Part shown: positions 8,113 to 14,282 of the stretch, piece after piece
Position numbering within the stretch: the stretch's first letter is position 1
Layout: every line of letters starts with the position of its first letter
Assembly (NCBI GenBank): GCA_025453925.1
Contig: JALOPK010000014.1
Location: forward strand, 1 to 21,198
Length of the DNA: 21,198 nucleotides
Direction of reading: 5' to 3'
DNA from: Candidatus Eiseniibacteriota bacterium
GTDB lineage: Bacteria; JAFGKV01
Notes under the pieces: generated by a model
Seen by the model: only the letters and a program-made list of their open reading frames with translations
What the model was told of the DNA's origin: nothing
The model's database searches: none
Position numbers and translations under genes: made by a program

Positions 8113-9440
8113 GGATCGCCATTCTGGGCGCTGTCAGGGCGAACCTTCCCGCGCTGGAGGCAGTGCTCGCAGACGCTTCCTCCCACAAGGTGGATGCCGT
8201 CTGGACCGTGGGCGATTTCGCAGGCTACGGGCCGTTTCCGGGGGAGGTCATTGACCTTCTGCGGGAGATGCGCGCGCTGTGCGTCTTAGGCAGCGATGAA
8301 CTGCTGCTGCTCAAGCTGCATCAGATGCACGAGTCGGCCCACCGGACGATGCAGCAGGAATTCGCGCCGCTGCGGCATGCGCACGCCCACCTGAGCGAAG
8401 AGCACCATCGCTTCCTCCTCGAGGCACCCCGGCAGATCGAACTCGCCATTGCCGGCGTGCGCGTGCTGGTGGTCAACGGCTCCTCGACGGTGTGGCCTTC
8501 CCACAAGACGACACTGGAGCACCTGCGTATTCTCGCCGACGAATCACATGCCCAGGTCGTGGTGTATGGCCATGGCCATGAGGCCCGTACCCACCGCATC
8601 GGCGGCATCGCATTCGTCAACCCGGGCAGCGTAGGCCAGTCCCACGACGGCGACCCCCGGGCAACCTATGGGATTCTGACGGTCACCCCGCGCGTGGTGC
8701 GGACCAGATTCATCCGCGTCTGCTACCCGGTGGAAGCCGCTGTCGCCGCCATCGGTGAGCGGGGCCTGCCCCCCTCCTTCGCCACCGCATTGCTCCAGGG
8801 CGCTCTCCCGGACCTCCCCACTGCCGAGGCTCCCCCCCAGGTTCCCGAGGAGGAAAGCGACCCGCGTGTCCGGGCGGTGCTGGAACTGGCCCGCTCCTGC
8901 GAGTATGAAGCGGAACATACCCACCAGGTCACACGATTGGCCATCAAACTATTCGACGATCTTGCCGGCCTACACGGACTCGGCGTGGGTGATCGTTTCC
9001 TTCTTCGGTGCGCGGCCCTGCTTCATGACATCGGCTGGGTCGAGGGCCAGCAGGCGCATCACAAGGCAGCGCTTCGGATCATCCTCAATTCCCCGCTGCT
9101 TCCGTTTGGCGAACGTGAGCGCCTCATCATCGGCTCAGTGGCGAGGTATCACCGCAAGGCGCTGCCGGCAGCGACCCACGAGCACTACACCGTGCTGACC
9201 GAGGCGGACCGGCGCCTCGTGGGCATGATGGCGGGCATCCTCCGCGTCGCCGACGGGCTCGACCGTACCCACCGCAGTCTCGTGGATGACTTCACCTGCA
9301 GCGTCTCTCCGAAGAAGATCATCATCAAGTGTCTGGTGCACTGGCCGGCCGAGATGGAACGCCAGGCAGCCCTGGACAAGGGCCAGCTCCTGGAGTCGGC
9401 GTTGGGCAGGCACCTGGCTATCGAATGGCGTCTTGCGTGA
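8109..9440 (+). CDS. Degenerate calcineurin-like phosphoesterase fused to a Ppx/GppA-type HD domain
   Basis: The start is the GTG at 8109, whose last two bases begin the ppk stop; the 443-residue product then begins VRIAILGAVRANLPALEAV. Residues 1-200 follow the YfcE/MJ0936-type metallophosphoesterase fold, but several metal sites are lost. Motif I DxH reads A8-V9-R10, the GNHD motif reads G61-S-D-E, and the HGS ligand reads N123-G-S. G35-D36, GYGP and G154-H-G-H157 remain, as does the typical NPGSVGQ...DGDPRATYGIL end. Residues about 255-443 form an HD domain like the C-terminal domain of exopolyphosphatase/GppA. It carries H270, H306-D307, H317, H348 and D382, with ARYHRKALP and RVADGLDRTH. 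The phosphoesterase half is probably regulatory or ligand-binding, and the HD half may hydrolyse a polyphosphate or nucleotide phosphoester. That function is inferred from domain kinship and coupling to ppk. Confidence 0.85.
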   Translation: MRIAILGAVRANLPALEAVLADASSHKVDAVWTVGDFAGYGPFPGEVIDLLREMRALCVLGSDELLLLKLHQMHESAHRTMQQEFAPLRHAHAHLSEEHHRFLLEAPRQIELAIAGVRVLVVNGSSTVWPSHKTTLEHLRILADESHAQVVVYGHGHEARTHRIGGIAFVNPGSVGQSHDGDPRATYGILTVTPRVVRTRFIRVCYPVEAAVAAIGERGLPPSFATALLQGALPDLPTAEAPPQVPEEESDPRVRAVLELARSCEYEAEHTHQVTRLAIKLFDDLAGLHGLGVGDRFLLRCAALLHDIGWVEGQQAHHKAALRIILNSPLLPFGERERLIIGSVARYHRKALPAATHEHYTVLTEADRRLVGMMAGILRVADGLDRTHRSLVDDFTCSVSPKKIIIKCLVHWPAEMERQAALDKGQLLESALGRHLAIEWRLA

Positions 9441-9446
9441 TCGCGG

Positions 9447-9480
9447 CGCCGGAAGACCGGAAACTCCGGCTGTTCCGGCG
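9447..9480 (+). other. Hairpin in the leader of the FKBP gene
   Basis: CGCCGGAA (9447-9454) pairs perfectly with TTCCGGCG (9473-9480). Inside it CCGG (9457-9460) pairs with CCGG (9466-9469) around a 5-base loop. No T run follows and the ribosome site comes 18 bases later. It may stabilise the message or cause partial termination between the HD-fusion and FKBP genes. Confidence 0.4.
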
Positions 9481-9498
9481 GTTACGCGTTCAAGAAAA

Positions 9499-9504
9499 GG
9501 GAGG
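9499..9504 (+). promoter_or_regulatory. Strong ribosome binding site before a TTG start
   Basis: GGGAGG ends 6 bases before the TTG at 9511. No in-frame ATG or GTG gives a sensible N terminus, whereas TTG begins a compact lipoprotein signal. This site is the main reason for choosing the TTG. Confidence 0.75.
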
Positions 9505-9510
9505 AATTCC

Positions 9511-10212
9511 TTGCGAACATGTTGTGTGGTGGTCGTCCTCGTCGCTCTGGCCTTTGGCCTCGCGTGCAGCAAAGCTGCCCCCCGTAAGACCAGCCTTGCC
9601 ACGGATGCCGAACGGTTCAGTTATGCGCTGGGCCTGGATATCGGCGCCAACCTCAAGAACATCGAGACCGAGGTCGATCTTCCGACCCTCATCCAGGGCA
9701 TGCAGGACACTCTGGGCGGCCAAGCATCCCTCATGACGCAGGAGGCGGCGGGAGAAGTGCGCCAGCAGTTTGCCACAAAGTTCCGTGAGGCGCAGGCCGC
9801 CAAGGCGCGGGAAGCCGGCGAGCGAAACCGTGCCGAAGGCGCGGCGTTCCTGGAACAGAACAAGACCAAAGAGGGCGTCATCACCACGGCCAGCGGCTTG
9901 CAGTACGTGATAATGACCGAGGGGACCGGGCCGAAGCCTGCGGCGGCGAACCAGGTCAAGGTCCACTACCGTGGCACGCTCATCGACGGCACCGAGTTCG
10001 ATAGCTCCTACAGCCGCGGGGAACCGGTGGTATTCGGCGTGGGCGGGGTCATCCCCGGCTGGGTGGAAGCGCTGCAACTCATGCCCGTGGGGAGCAAGTA
10101 CAAGCTGTTCATCCCGCCCCAGCTTGCCTATGGCGAGCGGGGAGCCGGCGCCCAGATCGGGCCCAACAGCGTACTCATCTTCGAGGTGGAGCTACTGGGC
10201 ATAGAGAACTAG
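9511..10212 (+). CDS. FKBP-type peptidyl-prolyl isomerase lipoprotein (FkpA/Mip-like)
   Basis: The 233-residue protein begins at a TTG. It has a short valine/leucine-rich signal peptide ending in lipobox GLAC, with C19 the probable lipidated cysteine. Residues about 35-135 are the helical FKBP_N dimerisation region seen in FkpA and Mip (AERFSYALGLDIGANL, then a charged coil rich in A, E, R and K). The FKBP catalytic domain is at about 145-233, with VHYRGTLIDGTEFDSSYSRG, GVIPGWVEALQLMPVG, LAYGERGAG and LIFEVELLGIEN. It should speed cis-trans proline isomerisation and act as a chaperone for exported proteins at the membrane. It follows the HD-fusion gene by 70 bases on the same strand and may be a distal member of the operon or separately expressed. 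Confidence 0.93.
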   Translation: MRTCCVVVVLVALAFGLACSKAAPRKTSLATDAERFSYALGLDIGANLKNIETEVDLPTLIQGMQDTLGGQASLMTQEAAGEVRQQFATKFREAQAAKAREAGERNRAEGAAFLEQNKTKEGVITTASGLQYVIMTEGTGPKPAAANQVKVHYRGTLIDGTEFDSSYSRGEPVVFGVGGVIPGWVEALQLMPVGSKYKLFIPPQLAYGERGAGAQIGPNSVLIFEVELLGIEN

Positions 10213-10247
10213 TCCGCCGCGAGCGCGGAGGACGTCCCCCGCCGAGG

Positions 10248-10347
10248 CGCGGAGACGCAGAGGAAGGGAGAGCTGGGGTGGATTCCCCTTCGTGGCGGAA
10301 GGTAGTTCGCCACGAACCCGTCCCCTCTGCCCCTCTGCGTCTCTGCG
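10248..10347. repeat. Nested inverted-repeat element between convergent genes
   Basis: Outer arms of 16 bases (CGCGGAGACGCAGAGG at 10248-10263; CCTCTGCGTCTCTGCG at 10332-10347) are complementary except for one G-T pair. Inside lies a perfect 9-bp hairpin, TTCGTGGCG (10289-10297) with CGCCACGAA (10308-10316), around a 10-base loop. The element fills most of the 169-base gap between the converging FKBP and histidine kinase genes. A symmetric structure there could act as a two-way terminator, but the arm type also resembles dispersed REP-like repeats; other copies would have to be sought in the genome. Confidence 0.7.
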
Positions 10348-10381
10348 GGAGTCAATGCCCTTCCGCATTCCACACTCGACA

Positions 10382-12751
10382 TCACCCCTCCAGCACGGCC
10401 CGCACCTTCGCCGCCAGCGCCCCGACGGTGAATGGCTTGGGCATGAAGTGCACCCCCTCATCCAGCACCCCGTGATGCGCGATCACATCCGATGGGTAGC
10501 CTGATATGAAGAGGCACCGGATTCCAGGCCTGAGCGCCTCGATCCGACCCGCCAGCTCGCGCCCGTTCATTTCCGGCATGATCACGTCGGTGATCAGCAG
10601 GTGTATGTCGCCGGAATGGGTCTCGGCCCGGCGAATGGCACTGCCGGGCGTCCCGGCTGCCAACACCACATAGCCCAACGCCTCCAGCATGAGGGTGGCC
10701 ATGTCCAGGATCACTCCGTCGTCTTCCACGAGCAGCACGGTCTCGGCGCCACCGGGACGCGCGTCCGGCTCGGAGGCCGGCTCGGGAGCTGGGCACTCAT
10801 CGCCGCACCGCGGGAGGTAGACCATGAAAGCCGTGCCCGAGCCCGGCTCGCTGGTCACGTGCACGAACCCGGCGTTCTGCTTGACGATGCCGTAGACGGT
10901 GGACAATCCGAGGCCGGTCCCGCGGCCGGCGTCTTTGGTGGTGAAGAACGGTTCGAACAAGTGGTCCAATACCTCTTGGCCCATGCCGCATCCGGTGTCA
11001 CGGATCGTCAGCATCACATAGGCGCCCGCCTCGACACCCGGAGGGCTGTCCTCGTGAGCAGGGCCGAAGCAGACGTTGCCGGTCTCCAGAGTGACCACGC
11101 CGACCCCGCCGATGGCATCCCGCGCGTTCACGCAGAGGTTGGCCAGGATCTGATCAAACTGGGTCGGATCAATCCTCACGTTCCAGAGCGCATCCCCGGG
11201 CATCCAGCGGAGCTCAACGTCTTCTCCAATGAGACGCCGCAGCATAGTCAGCATCCCATCCACCGTGTCATTCAGGTTCAGGACTCTGGGCGCTGCCGTC
11301 TGCCGCCGGGCAAACGCCAGCAGTTGTCGGGTGAGATCGGCCGACCGCGCTGCTGCCGTGCGGATATGGTCGAGGTCAGCATGAAGCGGATGGGCCGCGC
11401 CGATCTTTGAGAGGGCGAGGTCCGTGTGACCCAGCACAACCTGAAGCATGTTGTTGAAGTCGTGGGCCACACCACCGGCAAGCCGCCCTACAGACTCCAT
11501 CTTCTGCGCCTGGATCAGTTGCTCCCTTAGCCTCTCCCGTTCCTCCTCCGCGCGCTTGCGCTCAGTGATGTCTTCGGTCAGGATCACCACCCGTTCCACG
11601 GCTCCATCCGCACTGCAGATCGCATAGAAGTGCTGGGCAATCCACTCAGCGGCACCCTGACGGAACTGGCCGATCCGGAGTTCGGGGATGCGCAGGTGGC
11701 CGCCCTGTTCGTAGACGCGCCGCACCTCCGCCTGGTAGGGGCGCAGGTAATCGTCGCGATGGTTGAACGCCAGGGACTGCCGCTCGCGGGATACGTCGTC
11801 GGACATCGCGGGTTCCGGTATCGCCCAGATCCGTTTCCAGGCGGCGTTGGCCGAGAGCAGCCGCCCCGTCCGGCTCCGCACGGAGATTCCAATGGGCGAG
11901 TTCTCGATCACTGCCTGGCTGAACGCCTCGCTGGTACGAAGCGCGGCCTCCGCCAGGTTGCGATCGGTGATGTCGGTGATCAGTCCGACCGAACCGGTGA
12001 TGGCTCCATCCTGACCATAGACCGGCGCACCGCTGATGGACACCCAGAGGACGGTGCCGTCTGACCGCCGCATGGTCGTCTCGTACACGTCGGAGATGCC
12101 CGCACGGCGCAGGCGGTTCTTCTCTTTGATCAGCTCCCGGGCGGACTCGTCGACACAGAGTACCTCATTGCCGATCTTCCCCAGCAGGTCCTCCGGGTGC
12201 CACCCCAACATCCGGCACAACCGCTCGTTCACGAACAGGAGCCGGTCGTCATTGTCGACCTGCATCACCCCTTCACCCATGTGCTCCAGCAGGGATCGAT
12301 GGCGGGCCTCGCTGGCGCGAAGAGACTCCTCGACCCTGCGCCGTTCGGTGATGTCCTGGCCGGAGCTGAGTGTGCCGGCGATGCGCCCGTCGTCATCTTT
12401 CAGAATGGCGTTATGCCATGCGACGAGCCGCTCCTGCCCGTCTTTCCCCACCACGTGATTCTCGTAGTACTCAACGGGATCGATCCGGCCTGCCATGATC
12501 TCGGCGAATACCGCCCGGACCGGCTCCCTGGAGCCTTCAGGTATGCACGCGTCGAACCAGTCTCGCCCCGTCAGTTCGTCCGCCGTGTAGCCCAGGACTT
12601 CCCTTCCTTTGCGGTTAATGAGCGTGACCCGTCCGCCCCGATCCAACGCGACCATGATGACTTCCGCGACGTCGAGGTATGCATCCGCGGGACCGCGGCC
12701 GGCGCACGGGGTGCGGGGCGCCTCAGTATCGGGGACCTGCGCGTCATCCAT
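10382..12751 (-). CDS. Three-PAS hybrid sensor histidine kinase with receiver domain
   Basis: The 789-residue protein has no membrane segment or signal peptide, so it should sense in the cytoplasm. PAS domains lie at about 20-145 (VALDRGGRVTLINRKG), 150-275 (GVMQVDNDDRLLFVNE) and 285-405 (SPIGISVRSRTGRLLSAN), each ending in a DITxR/ITER-type linker. The HisKA phosphoacceptor is H430 (GGVAHDFNNMLQ). The ATPase domain at about 520-650 carries the N box (NLCVNARDAIGG), G1 (IRDTGCGM), F box (LFEPFFTTK) and G2 (GRGTGLGLSTVYGIV). The receiver at about 670-789 has the phosphoacceptor D722 (LLITDVIMPEMNG) and the KPF lysine motif. Nothing next to it looks like a partner regulator or output gene, so the signal and target cannot be read from context. 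The ATG at 12751 is preferred over a GTG four codons earlier because of the spaced GGAGG. Confidence 0.94.
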   Translation of the reverse strand: MDDAQVPDTEAPRTPCAGRGPADAYLDVAEVIMVALDRGGRVTLINRKGREVLGYTADELTGRDWFDACIPEGSREPVRAVFAEIMAGRIDPVEYYENHVVGKDGQERLVAWHNAILKDDDGRIAGTLSSGQDITERRRVEESLRASEARHRSLLEHMGEGVMQVDNDDRLLFVNERLCRMLGWHPEDLLGKIGNEVLCVDESARELIKEKNRLRRAGISDVYETTMRRSDGTVLWVSISGAPVYGQDGAITGSVGLITDITDRNLAEAALRTSEAFSQAVIENSPIGISVRSRTGRLLSANAAWKRIWAIPEPAMSDDVSRERQSLAFNHRDDYLRPYQAEVRRVYEQGGHLRIPELRIGQFRQGAAEWIAQHFYAICSADGAVERVVILTEDITERKRAEEERERLREQLIQAQKMESVGRLAGGVAHDFNNMLQVVLGHTDLALSKIGAAHPLHADLDHIRTAAARSADLTRQLLAFARRQTAAPRVLNLNDTVDGMLTMLRRLIGEDVELRWMPGDALWNVRIDPTQFDQILANLCVNARDAIGGVGVVTLETGNVCFGPAHEDSPPGVEAGAYVMLTIRDTGCGMGQEVLDHLFEPFFTTKDAGRGTGLGLSTVYGIVKQNAGFVHVTSEPGSGTAFMVYLPRCGDECPAPEPASEPDARPGGAETVLLVEDDGVILDMATLMLEALGYVVLAAGTPGSAIRRAETHSGDIHLLITDVIMPEMNGRELAGRIEALRPGIRCLFISGYPSDVIAHHGVLDEGVHFMPKPFTVGALAAKVRAVLEG

Positions 12752-12756
12752 CGAGT

Positions 12757-12761
12757 CCTCC
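12757..12761 (-). promoter_or_regulatory. Ribosome binding site of the hybrid kinase gene
   Basis: GGAGG on the minus strand, 5 bases before the ATG at 12751. It overlaps the alternative in-frame GTG at 12763 and so argues against that start. Confidence 0.65.
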
Positions 12762-13032
12762 ACGTTCAGGGCAGCCGACTCCGCTCACGGACCTCTGCTT
12801 CCGAACAGCAGGAGTCGCACGGTTGGAGAAAGGTAGGTGGGCACCGGTCTCCATACAAGGAGGGGAACGCCGATTCCGGGGAAGTGGGGAGTCTAAGAGT
12901 GCAGAGCAAGAGATGCCCGAAGATCCAAGTCAAGTGCGGCAACATGAATGGCAACAGCGGTGGAGTCAGGCTCTGCGGGTCTCATCCCCTCTCCCCTGGG
13001 CTCACCGCAAGGAGGTGACTGCCACCCCAAAA

Positions 13033-13083
13033 CTGTCAAATCGTGACCGGCGTTTCTGTCCAAAACGAAACCGGTGTTGACAG
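13033..13083. repeat. Imperfect inverted repeat upstream of vapBC
   Basis: CTGTCAA (13033-13039) is mirrored by TTGACAG (13077-13083). ACCG (13046-13049) pairs with CGGT (13072-13075), and GTTTC (13052-13056) with GAAAC (13067-13071). The arms differ by an insertion of a few bases. It could be a binding site or the relic of a mobile-element end. Confidence 0.4.
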
Positions 13084-13114
13084 CAATGCCAGACCCCGCG
13101 ATGCGCTCAAGACT

Positions 13115-13148
13115 CTGGCAAAAGGACAAAGAATCATGTAATATGATT
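13115..13148 (+). promoter_or_regulatory. Putative vapBC promoter with overlapping operator palindrome
   Basis: A -35-like CTGGCA (13115-13120) stands 18 bases before a -10-like TAATAT (13139-13144). The inverted repeat AATCAT (13132-13137) and ATGATT (13143-13148), separated by 5 bases, lies over the -10. This is the usual geometry for antitoxin or toxin-antitoxin complex autorepression. The patch is clearly richer in A/T than its surroundings. Confidence 0.5.
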
Positions 13149-13162
13149 ATCACATCGCGATG

Positions 13163-13169
13163 AAAGGAG
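13163..13169 (+). promoter_or_regulatory. Ribosome binding site of the antitoxin gene
   Basis: AAAGGAG ends 6 bases before the ATG at 13176 and is the best ribosome site in this accessory region. Confidence 0.7.
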
Positions 13170-13175
13170 AACCGA

Positions 13176-13454
13176 ATGCCTGAGATGCTTGCGGTGACCG
13201 AGGTCGTTCGCCACTTCGCAGACTACCTGAATCGAGTCGCGTATCGCCGCGAGTCGTTCGTGCTCGTTCGTGGAAAGAGGCCTATCGCGGAACTCCGCCC
13301 CGTTCCGCTCGGCAGGAAACTGACCGACCTGCCCGGCCTATTCGCCTCGGTCCCTCGCCTGACTCCTCACGAGGCAGATGAGTTTGCCGCCGATTTGGTG
13401 AAGGCGCGGATTGAGCTCTCCCACGTGGAGGTCAGTAATCCGTGGCGGTCCTGA
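13176..13454 (+). CDS. Phd/YefM-family antitoxin of a VapBC-type pair
   Basis: The 92-residue protein has the Phd/YefM layout. The N-terminal DNA-binding part (about 1-50; LAVTEVVRHFADYLNRVAY, then SFVLVRGKRPIAELRPV) should dimerise and bind the operator. The C-terminal tail (about 55-92; LTPHEADEFAADLVKARIEL) should wrap around and block the toxin. It precedes a PIN toxin gene with a 13-base overlap, the normal order for coordinated synthesis with the antitoxin first. Autoregulation is likely through the palindrome over the promoter. VapB-type antitoxins with other folds exist, but this sequence fits Phd/YefM better than AbrB or RHH. Confidence 0.85.
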   Translation: MPEMLAVTEVVRHFADYLNRVAYRRESFVLVRGKRPIAELRPVPLGRKLTDLPGLFASVPRLTPHEADEFAADLVKARIELSHVEVSNPWRS

Positions 13455-13885
13455 TTGACGCCAGCGTACTCATCGAGGCTGAGCGCGGCAGGCTCCGCAT
13501 CGAGCGCCACGCGGCGCGGCAACCGGACGCTGAGTGCTTCCTTTCCGTCATCACGGCCAGCGAGTTGCTGCACGGGGTGTACAGAGCCACTGACCCGCGC
13601 CAGCGCGCCAGGCGTTCCGCCTTTGTTGAAGGTGTTTTGGAGCGATTTCCCTTGCTGCAGGTCGATCTGGCCACGGCGCGCGCCCACGCACAGGTGTGGG
13701 CGACCCTCGCAGCCGGCGGCACACTCGTTGGCGCACATGACATGTGGCTTGCGGCCACCTGCATCGCACATGGGCTGACCATGGTTACCGCGAATGTCCG
13801 CGAGTTTGAACGAGTCCCCGGGTTGCGGGTCGAGACGTGGAGCGACGCCGAGGAGAACCTGGAGTCAGGGGCAATGCCCAGCTGA
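13442..13885 (+). CDS. vapC: PIN-domain ribonuclease toxin, VapC family
   Basis: The 147-residue protein starts at a GTG inside the antitoxin gene. It carries the PIN acidic residues D6 (VLIDASVLI), E41 (ITASELLHG) and D100 (VGAHDMWLAATC), with N118 in the fourth conserved position (MVTANVREFERVPGL). VapC toxins are magnesium-dependent endoribonucleases that cut tRNA or rRNA and stop growth when the antitoxin is degraded. All expected residues are present, so it is probably active. A short hairpin (CAGCTC 13903-13908 with GAGCTG 13917-13922) lies after the stop but lacks a T run. The pair sits next to transposase and gene debris, consistent with acquisition by transfer. Confidence 0.9.
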   Translation: MAVLIDASVLIEAERGRLRIERHAARQPDAECFLSVITASELLHGVYRATDPRQRARRSAFVEGVLERFPLLQVDLATARAHAQVWATLAAGGTLVGAHDMWLAATCIAHGLTMVTANVREFERVPGLRVETWSDAEENLESGAMPS

Positions 13886-14005
13886 CGCGTGGCTCGCTGC
13901 GGCAGCTCTCGGCTCTGAGCTGTCCGTTTCGGATCTCGTGCTTCGGGCGCCGGATGTCCCGGGCGGCGGCCGGGATGCCGACTTGCAGCCGCAAGGGCTC
14001 AAGAT

Positions 14006-14035
14006 GCCCACTATTCTAAGATTAGAATAGTGGGC
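14006..14035. repeat. 30-bp near-perfect palindrome
   Basis: GCCCACTATTCTAA (14006-14019) and TTAGAATAGTGGGC (14022-14035) are perfect 14-base complements separated by GA. The core is A/T-rich with G/C feet. There is no T run, so it is not a normal terminator. Its symmetry fits an operator for a dimeric regulator or a mobile-element end, but no gene begins beside it. Confidence 0.75.
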
Positions 14036-14068
14036 CGCACTGGACTGGTACGTTCAGTACCGTACACC

Positions 14069-14140
14069 TTACCAACGTGCCGCGCGTCGGCATACGTGGT
14101 ACAATGCGCCGGGGTAGTGGATGCGTGGTGTGCGTGCCAT
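14069..14140 (-). pseudogene. 5' remnant of a REP-associated tyrosine (Y1/IS200-like) transposase
   Basis: The first 16 codons read MARTPRIHYPGALYHV, the characteristic start of REP-associated transposases (TnpA_REP/RAYT). The frame then gives seven unrelated residues and a stop. A one-base shift after YH would give V-M-P-T-R-G, closer to the family's VMARGN, so a frameshift is likely. The rest of the roughly 150-300-residue enzyme, including the HUH and tyrosine motifs, is absent. The minus-strand leader (about 14141-14190) abuts the broken archaemetzincin-like gene. Confidence 0.6.
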
Positions 14141-14190
14141 GCCCGCAACCTACTCCTAAATCCCCCAAAGCAATACTTGACCCTGCTCCC

Positions 14191-14280
14191 GCTCCCGAAG
14201 GTGACGGACAGCGCCTCCCGCAGCGCCGAGAGCACCTCCCAGGGGAGCGCGGTCAGCGGCACCAGCAGGACGGACGGCAT
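14191..14280 (-). pseudogene. Truncated archaemetzincin-like gene, N-terminal fragment
   Basis: An ATG 3 bases after the radical SAM stop begins about 30 codons reading MPSVLLVPLTALPWEVLSAL and continuing REALSVTFG. This matches the beta-strand/helix opening of archaemetzincins, small zinc proteases of about 170-180 residues. Similarity ends at about G29. The frame then runs through transposase leader and palindrome to a stop at 14011 without any HExxHxxGxxH zinc motif. The fragment follows the radical SAM gene as an operon member would. The family call rests on a short N terminus and is tentative; that it is a broken gene end is better supported. Confidence 0.45.
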
Positions 14281-14282
14281 CG

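Larger units (their letters stand above)
12752..13175. other. Divergent intergenic region between the kinase and toxin-antitoxin genes
   Basis: 424 bases without a credible gene on either strand. The left end holds the kinase ribosome site. About 12780-13020 shows only weak short hairpins, for example CTGCT (12795-12799) with AGCAG (12807-12811). The right third holds an imperfect inverted repeat (13033-13083) and the toxin-antitoxin promoter and ribosome site. I found no clear sigma-70 promoter for the kinase. Confidence 0.6.
13886..14190. other. Gene-poor debris region downstream of vapC
   Basis: About 300 bases with no intact gene. In order it holds a weak hairpin after vapC, about 80 bases with no recognisable content, a 30-bp palindrome (14006-14035), a small GGTAC/GTACC inverted repeat (14047-14061), the 5' end of a REP-associated transposase on the minus strand (14069-14140), and that element's probable leader up to about 14190. 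It occupies the place where the rest of the archaemetzincin-like gene should be. Confidence 0.6.

Noticed and set aside
13077-13082. TTGACA as the -35 box of vapBC
   Set aside because: No -10-like sequence lies 15-19 bases downstream; the TAATAT box is about 56 bases away.
14011-14280. 89-codon minus-strand frame as an intact small gene
   Set aside because: Only the first third resembles a protein family; the rest reads through a transposase leader and a palindrome.
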